Assembly: GCF_016801865.2 (NCBI RefSeq)
Contig: NC_068938.1
Coordinates: 183,729,754-183,793,753, forward strand
Origin: Culex pipiens pallens
Taxonomy: Eukaryota > Arthropoda > Insecta > Diptera > Culicidae
Direction of reading: 5' to 3'
DNA: 64,000 nucleotides
In this document: piece by piece, positions 20,346 through 31,992 of the stretch
Layout of the letters: every line of letters starts with the position of its first letter
Numbering within the stretch: position 1 is the first letter of the stretch
The notes under the pieces: model-generated
The model's input: the letters and a program-made list of their open reading frames with translations, nothing else
The model's database searches: none
What the model was told of the DNA's origin: nothing
Translations under genes and position numbers: made by a program

Positions 20346-22350
20346 AAGCCTAATGTCAAACCTCTTTCCAAATCATATTTTCGACAAGAATAGATTTTTC
20401 ACACTCACCCTTTCTTCCCTAAGATGCAAAAAAATAGGCCGCATGATTGATTTAATCCTTTTGTAAACGAATTTGTCACCATTGAAGGCTTTTATGGAAA
20501 TGGAAATATTTCTTTGATTGATTGATTGATTTTTAAATGATTAAAAAGGGTGTTATTCAACCACATCAAACTGATAATTCGCATATTATCTTTATAACAT
20601 CGTCTAGCATTCGATTACCCGCTCAGATTGAAATTTTTCCCATAATTTTGATCGCTCATTTCAAATGCGATTGAGAAGCACCACAAGAAACCTCATTTTC
20701 ACATGTACCTTCCCGCATTTGGATTGAATTCTTTCCTTCGAGCTTCATAAGTGATTTAACATTCTTAATCCAGCAGTGATAACAGCCGATAACGGAGATT
20801 GATTGAAATGGGATTTTTATTGGGTTTGCTCTCCCACTTTCTGGTGGATCTCGTCATTACCACTCCTCGTTGATGGCTCGATAAAAATTGATATCGGGTA
20901 ATTTATCTGACGTGCTACTGCTAAGTATATTCAAATCCTCATCAATTTCTGTGCGGTGTAGCCCCGCTCTTCTGCAAAAGTGATGGCTCGACGATTATGA
21001 AGGTGGCAAAAAAGGACGAACGAGATTTTTCCATTTATCTCGATTCCACGCCCAATTACCTCGATCACACCTTTTTAAACAGTAGAATAACTATTATAGT
21101 AATTTTCAATATAGGAAATTGAGTTAACATTGTCAGGTCGGGCTTGACTGAGGCTTGATAGCAGGTCGGATGGATGGTGTTGTCTGGTCCTGGGGTTTTG
21201 TAGCGCCCATCATTTACGCTTATGTCCCCCGACAACACCATCCAGGCCAGGCCAACCAGGTACAGGCTCATCAGATAGAACACCATAGTGTTCCGACTTT
21301 GCTGGGGGCGGTCGGTCGGTGTTCTGGCTCTATATTGTAGTGAGGTTGACTAGTGAGGGGAGAGTTCTCGAATGGGGTAACAGGTGAAGAAGGTAAGTAA
21401 AACTATTGATTTTTTATATGAATTCGTTGATATTTTCCAATATTTCGACCAGGGCCGTGAAACAAAAAAATATCAAACCGTTTCGTAATTTATGGACAAA
21501 ATTCGCTCTCCATTACTGTCATCCTACATCACAGCAGCCATTTTCACACCAACAGTGAGGTGTTTTATGCGAAGCACATAATGAAAATAATGAAAAATTA
21601 ATTTAGCTTTTCATGATTGCACTTTGCGCGGGCTGACTGGAACTGGAACTGGGTGCCAACTTTGTCCCCAAGCCATCATTCATGGTGGCTGATGGCGCAT
21701 CGTGATGAAAATACTCAACAACGAAACTGCCACCGGCGATCATCATTTCGCACAGCCCAACAAACGCGCCACTGCCGGCGCGAAAATGGCGCGTTTTCAA
21801 ATTATTTTCCAACTAAATCGAATCAACACAAATTCACGCCTTTTTGACGAGTGATATTTTTTTATTTTATTTTTCCGCGCTGCTTTCTCCCTTCTGAGGC
21901 GTAAATTGGTTTACAGCGTTTTTTTTCCATGGCACGCACATTTCGACGGATTTTCGCGCGTAATCATATTGTCTCAATCAGGGGATAACTTTTTATTGCA
22001 GCGTTTATTTATTTCAAGCTCCAACCCGGCAAATAATTTCAGCACGCTTTTATTGCCCTAAATCAAATTTTCGCGAAACCATTTTCACGCCCTTTTTCTT
22101 CCGGGCTACACCCACACCCCCATTTAGGAGAGGAGGGGGGAGGAGTGAAACAGACTCAGTTGTTGTGTTTGTGTTGTGTGGGGGAGGACAAAAATAAAAT
22201 CTGCGCGATAAGTCGAGCAAAAAACAAAAATCCACTTGACTTCTGGGGCTGTGCCCTTTGCGTCCCGGTGGTGAGGGCACGCTGATGGCTTAATTTTATA
22301 AAAAAAAAATTTCGGTTTCTTGATTTTGAAAATTTGGTACGTCTGATAAA
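20346..22350. other. Mostly unique region with a possible gene start
   Basis: From about 20700 to 22280 the sequence lacks recognised repeats and is less AT-rich. It holds the candidate minus-strand exon at 21065-21286 and another minus-strand open frame (21603-21812) with no family resemblance. It may be a promoter-proximal region. Confidence 0.35.
21065..21286 (-). CDS. Candidate first exon of a secreted protein
   Basis: The minus-strand ATG at 21286 sits in the context ACACTATGG. It opens with a hydrophobic stretch (MVFYLMSLYLVGLAWMVL, residues 1-18) followed by SGDISVNDGRY, which looks like a signal peptide and cleavage region. The frame stays open for 73 codons, but the last 15 or so are AT-rich and intron-like. 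A weak donor (AGC then GTAAAT) occurs after residue 23. A 14-bp inverted repeat (GGATGGTGTTGTC) lies inside it. I do not recognise the protein. It could also be a chance frame. Confidence 0.25.
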   Translation of the reverse strand: MVFYLMSLYLVGLAWMVLSGDISVNDGRYKTPGPDNTIHPTCYQASVKPDLTMLTQFPILKITIIVILLFKKV

Positions 22351-22970
22351 CACCGTAAAGACAAGATCCTTTCTTTAATTTGAAACGCTGAGTCTATTTC
22401 TTTTTTCTTTCAAACCCTTTAGATAGTGTCCAAAATCAGGCAAAATTACGCCATGTTTAAAATTTAATGCTAAATTCTTCAAAATTTGTTCATTTCTCTT
22501 ATTAAAAGATGCATAATTATAGCGTCCAATATCCCGGCTTTCTCGTAAAAAAATCCCGTTTCTTTTTAAATTTGCAAAATTTTCCGGGAATTCCCGAAAT
22601 TCAAGCGGAAGTTCACATTTTCTATATTTTTGGTACCATTTTTAGTAAATGTATTGGAAAATATATTTAAAAAAATGGAAGCACAACTTAATTAGTTCAA
22701 CACAATTTTCTGTTATTTTTTAACAAGCCAACTATTCTGAAATTGTCATGAAATTCATGAAATAGCTTTTGCTTATTTTGTTATTATATTATTACATTTT
22801 TAGTAAACATTTTAATGATTTTTTTTTGTTTTTATATCGTTTAAAAAAGTTGCAGGTAACTTCCCGCCTAGAGCAAAATTAAGATGTTTTACGGTTTTGT
22901 TGACCTTGACCAAATTGTATAAAAATTAAATTGATACGAAACGAAGTTGACTTTATAGCTGTCGGCCACC
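22351..22970. other. AT-rich spacer
   Basis: Nothing recognised except a GGGAATTCCCG-containing stretch (about 22585-22600) that resembles sequences near 61289 and 43485 and may be a decayed transposon end. Confidence 0.4.
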
Positions 22971-23070
22971 ATTGCTAGTACCAACCACTAGTGTCTTTAG
23001 AGCGCCCGCCTTGGCGCCCGCCGCGGTATTCGAACCGGCGACCTCTGGATTGTGAGTCCAGTTAATTCTG
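22971..23070 (-). repeat. tRNA-like (SINE-type) fragment
   Basis: On the minus strand CTGGA and TCCAG form an anticodon-like stem around CTCACAA, followed by a box-B-like GGTTCGAATACC. A box A and a full acceptor stem are missing. It is probably the head of a decayed SINE. Confidence 0.4.
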
Positions 23071-23384
23071 CCTTATTATTATTTATTGAATTTCAACTTT
23101 GAGTGTAATTGCAATTTAAAATCTCATTTATATTAACTCACAAAGGCTACTCTAAATGCAATATAATGTTTGTGAAGGAAGCATGTAATCATTTGACTAA
23201 CTGTTCAAACACTTTGATACAAAATATTATTTCTCATAAAAATAAATAAAATATTCATAAAAATTTTCAATAACTTTTTATTTGCTTTTTATTTCCCATT
23301 ACCATTTGTATAGCAAATTTTATTTAATGGGTACTATTTTTTGGTAATTGACAGACAAATTTTTGGTATTTAAAAAGTAGGAGA

Positions 23385-24090
23385 AGGTGGGGCAAGAGGA
23401 ACAATCGCTCGTACTACGGTATTTACAATTTTCATTATTTTCAGTATGAGAAATTGTTGCTAGCAATTAGCTGATTCTACTACCACACAACCGCCAAAAC
23501 GACATAAACGCCACGGGGCATAAGATTGAATGAAGTTTTTCTCTAAACCTTTGTTTTCTTACAATATTTGGAAAGTACAAAATAAGGCATAGGGTTCGTT
23601 TTAAGGCTCATTTCATCAAAATGCTATTTTTCCTTGATCAGTAGTGTCCCTAAAGTATGACTTAACTTTTGGTTATTTTTGTTGAGAGCTTTAAAAATGT
23701 TGTTCAGGGGGGGCAAGTGTACCATATGGATTTAAGTATGGAAAAATTTACGAATTGCTGCAACAACATATTTAATAGGGAAATAAATACATAAAAGTAC
23801 TTAAAAACTGATAAACAATTGTTAAAAAAATTGTCCATGTAAAATATAGTGATGTTATGAAAATTTACTATTTATCATCTAAGTAATACATTTTTTCCTA
23901 AAAGGGATCAAATTTTTAGTAAAATATTATTATTTAATCTAAAAACGAAAGAAACGTTTCAAACACATTCTAATCTAATGTATCAAACTGGTAACAGTTC
24001 AATTGTTAGCAAATTAACATGTTGTTTCATGCACTGTTTCTCTTGCCCCAACGGGTTGTTAGTCTTGCCCCACTAGTTGAGTAGAACGTA
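23385..24090. mobile_element. Possible TIR element with GTGGGGCAAGA ends
   Basis: GTGGGGCAAGA near 23390 and its inverse TCTTGCCCCAC near 24065-24082 could be terminal repeats. Further GGGGCAAG copies lie inside. No target duplication was resolved. Confidence 0.4.
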
Positions 24091-25342
24091 CGGAAAATAA
24101 AAAAAAATTAATATCAATTTTTCTATTGCATAAATTTTCAAGTTATTGCAGCTTTAGTGAAAAAGTTGATTTTGTACCGTTTTCGCAACTTTTCCGTATT
24201 AGGATTCTTTTTCAAAAATAAAATTTCGAGAACCTACGGTTCGACAAATGTTAGGCAAGATTTTTTGAACTCCAAACTATTTATTCTTAAAAGTTAAACT
24301 AATTACCCTTCATCCAGGAGCGCTAAATCGTAGGTCACCCTAATGACCAAACAAAAAAAAACTCGTTTAATTATTTTTACCAGTCTAGTCCAATTTGAAG
24401 CACTTTAGTTTTGGTTTGTGTTCTTTTCATATGGGTTTTCTGTATAGTTAGATTGGAGCATTTGGCACGCATTGTCCACGTCTTCTTCCATAATTTTAAT
24501 GAAATTCGGGTTCCGTTCACATAATCTGTCTCATTTGGTAAATGTAACTAAGCAGGCTTGACCGCTTAAGAGCGAGTCCACGAACAAGGCATACCCCTTT
24601 GTATGGGACGTCGTTTGGACCTCACCAATCTGCCTGAAATTTTCAGGGGTTGTTTGTACATATAAAACTAGCATCTGGCCAAAATATGAGCACTCTAGGT
24701 CAACGGGAAGTGGGGCAAATCGGGACACAAAGTTTGAAGGTTCAAAAACGTAAAAAATCTTATAAAGGCACCACTTGAGAAAAAATCAATTTAATTTCAA
24801 AATTCAAAATGCATCTTAAAGGGCTTCAAAAATGCAACAAAATGCAGGATAGAGCTTCCAAATTGATTAATTCTAAAGGGAGTTATTGGCATTTTAATGA
24901 AAAAATAGCATAATTTTCAAACTCAAATAAAAAAGTGTTCCATCCAGATATCAACTCGGATCGACCTGCAGCTTGTAGGGGACATCTAGAACTAGCTTCT
25001 GAGACTGAGAACGCTTTGGGTAAGGCAGTTTAACATATTGAAAAGACACTTTAACTCTTAGTGAATTTTTTGGTTGTAAATTTTTGCTCGGAGGACCCCT
25101 TAGATCCGTTTTCTGGTGATAATTTTATCATAACCGTATTCCTGAGACAATTTTACAATAGAAACATACATAAAAATGTATATTGTCATCCATTTTAATC
25201 ATTTAAAAAATGAAAGATAAAAAAAAATAAGAAGCTGCTTTTATTCTGGTGTCATCTAGTATCCTTGGAAACGAACTTGATTTTCAATAAATGTGAATAA
25301 AAGTTTTTTTTTAAGTTTACAGCTGTACTGTCGATAATTGAA
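24091..25342. other. AT-rich spacer with repeat fragments
   Basis: It holds the 29-bp motif (24453-24481) and a segment near 24330 (TAGGTCACCCTA) also seen near 35330. Nothing else was recognised. Confidence 0.4.
24453..24481 (+). repeat. Recurrent 29-bp motif, diverged copy
   Basis: It reads TTGGAGCATTTGGCACGC then ATTGTCCACG, differing at a few positions from the copies at 1096, 9933 and 47940. Confidence 0.5.
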
Positions 25343-25450
25343 AATTCGGCTATTATGCCAAATCAAGTATTCCGAGAAAAACGCGTTTTAGTGTTTGTCA
25401 CAAAAGCTTCGTCAAGGCAATTTTCCATTAGAGTGGCATAATAGCCGATT
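25343..25450. repeat. Small inverted-repeat element
   Basis: TCGGCTATTATGCCA on the left and its reverse complement on the right enclose about 75 bp. No target duplication was seen. Confidence 0.45.
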
Positions 25451-27300
25451 GCTTTTTCGCATAGGCAGCCAAGTCTAAACATCATTTTAGTGAAATTCAA
25501 GCTCCAGAAGATGCGTTGGAACATCCTCTACCACCTGGTGCTAATATTTCGTGTTTGCCAAAAGTGGATATTAGCCATTTTTCAATGGTGGGCAGTGTAG
25601 TGCAGTTGTATTAGTGAGGAGCAGTGGGGAGCATTGGAAAATCACGTTACGGATTCTGTCTTTTCAACACCCAGCTAAAAACAAAGAAAATTTAATCTGA
25701 AGTGGAAAATCAGAAAAAATAGTTTTTAAATTTGTTGTTTTAAGGCAAAGTTTGCTGGGTCATTTTATTTTTTGTGGTTTTTTTGTGATACCTGTTTAAA
25801 TTTAAAAACTATTTGTTTCAACAAATAACGTGATTCACAGTTTATGAAAAAGTTGTCACGTAATATTTATAAGATCAATGATTTTGAATCTTTTCGATAC
25901 TACGATAAGTTAGCACCCTGTTGCGCCCAGTTCCGCCTGGGTGGAAAAACAACGATTTTCAGCATGAGTGCACTTTTCTCGCCGGGCGGCAGGAGCTGCT
26001 GCCGAGTTCGAGTCCTGACACTGCCGGAGGACACGGGTTTTTTTTCTGTCGACATCTCCAACCAACCAACACACGTGATAGAACAGATGGAGGATTTTTT
26101 TTTTCACTGCGCTCTGTGTCCTGTTTTCTCCAGCTCGAAGCCATTCGACAAACGGCAATTATCATTCAGTTTTGTCGGTTTTTCTGTAAAGTGGTGGGAT
26201 TTTATCACTGTAACTGAAAAACTGATGGCACTCGAAAAGTCATCAGGGAGAGTGGGCTTGGAGTGGTGTAAATTCAGTTTGGACATAATGGAATTATTGT
26301 TTTCGAAGCAGAAAACAGAAATCGAGTCCCGGCGACGGAAATAATTCAATTCGGGGACAAATCGAATGAAAAATGGAAACAACCGGGATGGAAAAATGGA
26401 ACCGATTGGAGATTGTGGCACGCATCAGTGGGTTTTAATCGGGTTGGATTGGTTAGAGTTTGTATGAAATATTGTACTTTACATCGTTTTAATGTGAATT
26501 ATGTTTGTACAATTTGAGTAAAATGAATTCTCTAAAAAAAAATATTGTTAAAAATTTAATAACGCCCTTCCATAACAATCTTTTCAATAGTCAAGCACGC
26601 ACGTGTTTGCACGGGAAATTATTTGCAATAATTTTCCACACGGATGAACGCGAAAATCTTTCGCCGCCACGCCTCAAGTGGAAAGAAAACTTTGGTGGCA
26701 TCCTGCTCACGCGCTCAAGTGTTTGCAAAAATGAGTTGAAAGAAACTTTTCATCACGATCCCACCAGCCACCCACTCAGATCTGAGGCCTCGCCGCAAAA
26801 TCAAGCCACACGGTGTAATTTATCGTTTTACGCATCCGCGACGACAATGTGAAGTTTGTTGTTTGTGGAAAACTGTTTAATTAAGTAAATTTAGAATATT
26901 TAATAGTAAGTTTTTTTTTCTGATATTTTTTTATATTATCATTTTAACGAATTTTAATGGAAAGTCTTGTTTTACATAGAGTTTTAGCTAAACTCAGAAA
27001 GCAAATATATAATTATCTACATCCATTCACGAAGTTAATGCTTCTCGATTTTGATTCATTGCATTAAGGGTTGAAGGACAAGATGAGTAAACAAATAAGT
27101 TTCAATCATTCATTTCCTGGAACTTTCAATCATAAATTTTTAAAAATATTAGTTACATCATAGAAAAAGTTTGATAAACAAATTCAAAACATCAAAAAGG
27201 GGGTTATTTTTTGGAAAACACCCAAAAGGTAATTTTTATGTAAAGTTTGCCAAACATTCCGAAAAATATATTTTCAAAGGCACAATGATTCAGTTTTAGG
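25451..27300. other. Unique island, no gene assigned
   Basis: The part from about 25,890 to 26,850 is less AT-rich and repeat-free. A 166-codon plus-strand frame (25844-26344) is open, but other frames over the same bases are open too and its product resembles nothing known, so it is not called. Confidence 0.35.
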
Positions 27301-27325
27301 GATTAAATCTTCAAAATTTTAATGG

Positions 27326-27755
27326 GAGCGAGTTGTGGCGCTATAACCACGGCAAATAGTGTCCAGGGCATTCGTGGAAATACAATGTCCCATCCCAGAG
27401 GGTCCCGGAGTACCAAACCTTCTTAGCATGGTGCTCCCAACGAATACAACCAAAATCTCGGAGCATATGGTGGTGTGTCCCCACGCTTCTTCCTCCCCTG
27501 TCGATTCAGAATTGTGTTGTTGTTCGAACACTCAGTGCTCAAACTCAACCCAATTACGAGTCATCTCTGCGATACGGCTTTACGCAGTAGGCCTGGCCGC
27601 TTTAACGCTTGTGATGTTTCAATGCATTTCAATGCAATGGCACACTACAAATGTTAATAAATGACAAGAAGAGTGCTAGGCGTCATCTAACCTAAGGCAC
27701 TCTCCAGGATTCCTTCGAAAGATTGGCTGCGCTAGGGTCTGATTAGATTAGATTA
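27326..27755 (+). mobile_element. (GATTA)-tailed retroposon with 25-bp duplication
   Basis: A perfect 25-bp direct repeat beginning GATTAAATCTTCAAAATTTT flanks it at 27301-27325 and 27756-27780. The 430-bp element ends in three GATTA units, with a fourth that belongs to the duplication. Long duplications and a short tandem tail are products of LINE-type reverse transcription. I see no convincing box A/box B pair, so a tRNA origin is not shown. Relatives are at 604-1080 and 18659-18690. Confidence 0.8.
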
Positions 27756-28084
27756 GATTAAATCTTCAAAATTTTAATGGATGCCACCAAAGTTCCATTT
27801 TCAAAAAAAAATTTTCGTAAGATTATGATACCTCATGAAGATCTGCAGCGATTTAGCGATCTGCAAACTACTTTACTTTAAAAATTGGGCTTTTCTTGAT
27901 TTATTTATTTTTCTCGTGTTGAGAATGTCATTTTGGGCAACTTTTGTCTGAAAAAATAATGTTTTCCTATCTCGTCTAATGTTGTTTTTTTCATGTGCCT
28001 CTATCTTTTTATCCTTTTTATTTTTTATTGGGAGTTATAGATTTTTTCTAAAACCTTTAATCATTATTGAGTCTTATAGCGTTA

Positions 28085-28504
28085 TACAGTCCAGACTCGA
28101 TTATCCGAAGTCTCGATTATCCGAAGTTCCGATTATCCGAAGGATTGTATGGGATTTCGGATAATCGAATCATGAACAAAAACATTTATTTTCGTGTTTT
28201 TTTTTTATTTTCTTACTTTTAACATCAAATTGGAGTTCTGCGACCCTATTTTAGTTAATTTTGCATGATGAATTGCCCTGTAAAATCAAAATATATATTC
28301 ATATATATATATATATATTTCATCACCGCCATTTTGGCCTCCATTTTGAATTTAAAAATTATAAGTAATCTAGGGGTCATATAAAATCTCAAAAATAAAA
28401 AAATAAGAGAAAGAAAAAAAATATTCGTAATTCGATTTTCCGAAGTTTCGATTATCCGAAGTGAAATTTTGCCAAGGCCTTTGGATAATCGAGTCTGAAT
28501 TGTA
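28085..28504. mobile_element. Pogo/Tigger-like MITE, TA target site
   Basis: The left end TACAGTCCAGACTCGATTAT and the right end (GGATAATCGAGTCTGAATTGTA shortened at its edge) are inverted, with TA at both edges. The ATTATCCGAAG word is repeated three times near the left end and again near the right. No protein is encoded. Confidence 0.8.
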
Positions 28505-28959
28505 TTATTAAAGTTCATTAAAAATAGAATAACTATCACTTGTAAATAATGTCATAGTCGCTTTACAAAAAACCCTCACCCATTTTCAAAAATGCAAAAA
28601 AAAAAATAAAAATCAGAATTTCTATGAAGTAGGATAAAATATAAAAGAACAATTCCCTGTTCATTTTTTAGATATTTTAATATTTTGGGTATCCTAGCCT
28701 AATCTATTGGGTTTGAAAGTCAAAACGTAAAGCAAAAAAAAACCCCGCAAGCTCTGATATGACTTTGGAAAATATTCATAAAGATCTAAGAAGACATCGT
28801 TTTCAAAAGAATTTTAAAACATCTGGGCATCCGTCATCTTATAACTTGTCACACGCCGATTTTGGGCCAAATTGAGTTAAGAATGCCATTTTCTGCAGCT
28901 CTCAATGCCTCACCTTTTTTCTCTCACAATCCTGAGATATTCAATATAAATCAAAAAAA
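28505..28959. other. AT-rich spacer, nothing recognised
   Basis: No gene or repeat was recognised. Confidence 0.5.
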
Positions 28960-30116
28960 CGTGAGCAATTCTCTGAGATTTCGGTCATTCGATTTTTTTT
29001 GTATTTTTTAATCCGACTGAAACTTTGTTGGTGCCTTCGGTATGTAAAAAAAAGCCATTTTGCATCATTTCCATACAATTTCGGCAGCTGTCCATACAAA
29101 AATGATGAATGAATATTCAAAAATCTGTATATTTTGAAGGATTTTTTTTGTTCTATTTGGTGTCTTGGGCAAAGTTGTAGGTATGGATACGGACTACATT
29201 GGAAAAAATTATACACGGTAAAAAAAAGTTAGTGATTTTTTATTTAACTTTTTGTTACTTAAACTTGATTTGCAAAAAAACACTATTTTTTTCTGATATG
29301 TTTTAGGAGACATCAAATGCCAACTTTTCAGAAATTTCCTGGTTGTGCAAAAAATCATTGACCGAGTTATGAATTTTTGAATTAATACTGATTTTTTTTT
29401 TATATCGAAAGATTGGTCGCAAACATTTTTTAACTTCATTTTTCGATGTAAAATCAAATTTGCAATCAAAAAGTGCTTTAGTTTTTTTTTTTTTTTTTTT
29501 TTGATAAAGTGCACCGTTTTATAGTTGTAAGCATTTTTAGGTAACTTTTTTGAAAATAGTCGCAGTTTTTCATTTTTTCAAATTAGTGCCCATGTTTGTC
29601 CACCTTTGAAAAAAAATATTTCTGAAAAGCTGAGAAAATTCTCTATATTTTGCTTCTTTGAACTTTATTTATACCACATTTAGTTGCTGAGATATTGCCA
29701 TGCAAAGGTTAAAAAACTGGAAAATTGATGTTTTCTAAGTCTCACCCAAACAACCCACCATTTTCTAATGTCGATATCTCAGCAACTAATGGTCCGATTT
29801 ACAATGTTAAAATATGAAACAGTCGTGAAATTTTGCGATCTTTTCGAAATCAATATTTTAAATCAAGACTTACATTTCAAACGGGCCAAACATTCAGTAT
29901 AACGCCCTTTTAAAATGTTAGTCGTGATATATTTTTTTTGAAACTATTTTTTTTCGAAACGATCGGAAAATTTCACGAGTGTTTCATATTTTAACATCGA
30001 ACGAACAAATGGCTTTATTTGGCATACCGAAGGCACCAAAAAAGTTTCAGCCGGATAAAAAAATACAAAAATTAAAATTGAAGAAAAAAGACCGATTCCG
30101 TAGAGAACTGCTCACG
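28960..30116. mobile_element. Foldback element, second full copy
   Basis: The arms begin CGTGAGCAATTCTCTGAG on the left, with the inverse AGAGAACTGCTCACG on the right, and continue through GTGCCTTCGGTATG. The interior shares the segment around CGATATCTCAGCAACTAATG with 1736-2840. It is AT-rich and has no convincing ORF. Confidence 0.7.
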
Positions 30117-30218
30117 TGCATTATTATCTGCATGAATTTTAATCATGTCTTGACACACTTGACACACCTTAAAAATTGATATAAGTGCAACAACTGAGAA
30201 ATGGGATTTTAGTCACAA

Positions 30219-30406
30219 CTAGAGATCCTAAATAGGGAGACCGGTCGAAGTGAATTTGACGTACCCAAACACACACGAGTTTGACGTATCCAAACGAGCA
30301 TTTGCCTTTAGTCCCAGCAAAACTTATCTGTGTTGCCAAGCTCAAAACATACGTTGCCAGATCGATTAAGCCAGCTTAGACCAGTCTCCCTATTTAGGGT
30401 CTCTAG
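30219..30406. mobile_element. Short MITE
   Basis: CTAGAGATCCTAAATAGGGA on the left is mirrored by TCCCTATTTAGGGTCTCTAG on the right, with TA inside both outer edges. The element is 188 bp and non-coding. Confidence 0.75.
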
Positions 30407-30689
30407 TCAGAACGCGTTTGACACACGTACATGCCCGACTACCGCAAATATTTTCAATTATAAGTCGGTATTTCGGCGTCCAAATTTAACCAAACTTCGG
30501 GAAAATGCTCAGAACGGTCAGTCAACGTTCAAAACGTTTTTGTTATTGTTTACATTGCGTGCTCTAGTTTTTTTTATTTAAGGTCAAAAACCAAAACGTG
30601 TTTTTCTCGGAACGTCAAAAAGCGCAAGCTAGCACGACAACGTCGAATATTCTAAAATATTTATAAATTATAAGAGTACATACCGTCAA

Positions 30690-30860
30690 AAGCTTCAAAT
30701 TTGGGAATTAATGAACACATTTTGTTGCTCTGAATCTGGTCTAACCGAAACCACTTCAAAAAAGCAACATATTAGGCTGCAACCCTTCTAAAACTGCTGT
30801 CCCAATTCGCCCCATGTGTCTCGATTCGCACCAGATGACGGTACCACTTTTGTATGGGCA
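30690..30860. repeat. Repeat shared with 36950-37082
   Basis: TTTTGTTGCTCTGAATCTGG and AAAACTGCTGTCCCAATTCG occur in the same order at both sites, followed by a CCAGATGACGGTAC end. It is the end portion of an unresolved TIR family. Confidence 0.6.
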
Positions 30861-31133
30861 ACTACCAAAAATTGATGCAGATGTCCTAAGTTCTAGACAA
30901 ATGAAAAAAATGTACCAAGGCGTCATCCATAAAGTACGTACGCTCTTAGGGGGGGAGGGGGGGTTACCGTAGGTGTGACAAGATGTGACGAAGGGGGGAG
31001 GGGGGGTTAGCGAGACTGTGACGTCACGCTATGTTTTTTATGATTGTATAATATTAATTCGAAATGTACACAATTAAATTAAATCCTCTTTTCTAAAATT
31101 GTTTGCTTACTATTATGTAGAAGTACCGTCATC

Positions 31134-31220
31134 AGGGGTGACATTGGGTCATAAAAATTTCTCCATTTTTGTATGACCCAAACTCTCCCCCCAGACCCAA
31201 TGTCACCCCTGATGACGGTA
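31134..31220. mobile_element. 87-bp hairpin MITE
   Basis: TACCGTCATCAGGGGTGACA and its reverse complement enclose a short loop, with TA at both edges. It is nested in the element at 30919-31992. Confidence 0.8.
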
Positions 31221-31482
31221 TCACATTATAATTTATTATATAGTCACTTTTTTTCAGCTTAACTTCAAAATTTTGCAAATTAATAAGAAAACTGCTAAAA
31301 ATGGTTTGAACTTACAAAGCTGTGAAAAACAGTTTTCAAAATTATTTAACACTTGAATATTATACCAGGTCTTCTAATTTTTAAAAGGTACAAAACTGTT
31401 TTTTTATATCGCAATGTTAATTCTAAAAAATGAATAATTAGACAACTTATTTTTTTCATATTAAAATTGTCAAAAATACCAA

Positions 31483-31813
31483 AATTGGGTACTAAAGCCC
31501 TATGTCAATTTTTATGTACAACGATAAAAAACACGATTAAAAACAATTTCTGATCACTTTTTTTTCTTTTTAATGCAATTTTTTTTTGACAAGACAACAT
31601 TTTTTCGATGGATCAACTATGGTCCCCTTGGAACGAGCTGTCAAGTAGGAACTTTTCTGTCAAGAAGGACCGCGAGGTTAATTTTTCAAAATTGATTTAA
31701 AAATCCATTTTAAACTCTTTGTGGTCGTACAAAGGGTCATTGTACTCAGAAAAATAAGCTTTATCGCTGTAAACAATAATATCAGCAATCTAAGCTTCAT
31801 TTTAGGACCCAAT
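31483..31813 (-). mobile_element. MITE with AATTGGGT termini, copy 2
   Basis: This is the reverse complement of 17419-17753, full length. It is nested within 30919-31992, so it inserted after that element. Confidence 0.75.
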
Positions 31814-31992
31814 TATGAGAGTTTAAAGAAATAAAAACTATACAAAATCCCATCGAAAACAAGGGAGGGGGGTCTGGCAAAGGTGACGTACTTTTTGAGG
31901 GGGGGTTCAACCTTGTGTGACAAAGTGTGACATAGGGGGGAGGGGAGGTTAATTTTGGCCGATTTTTGCGTGACATACTTTATGGATGACGC

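Larger units (their letters stand above)
30919..31992. mobile_element. TIR element with GGCGTCATCCATAAAGTA ends and nested MITEs
   Basis: The left end GGCGTCATCCATAAAGTACG and the inverse right end (ACTTTATGGATGACGCC) are flanked by CAA on both sides. G-rich blocks (AGGGGGGGAGG type) lie next to both termini. Two other MITEs are nested inside (31134-31220, 31483-31813). A fragment of the same end is at 53176-53204. No transposase was seen. Confidence 0.75.

Noticed and set aside
25844..26344. 166-codon open frame on the plus strand
   Set aside because: Several other frames on both strands are open over the same bases, the product has no recognisable domain, and it contains a poly-T-encoded Phe run. 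Not enough for a gene call.
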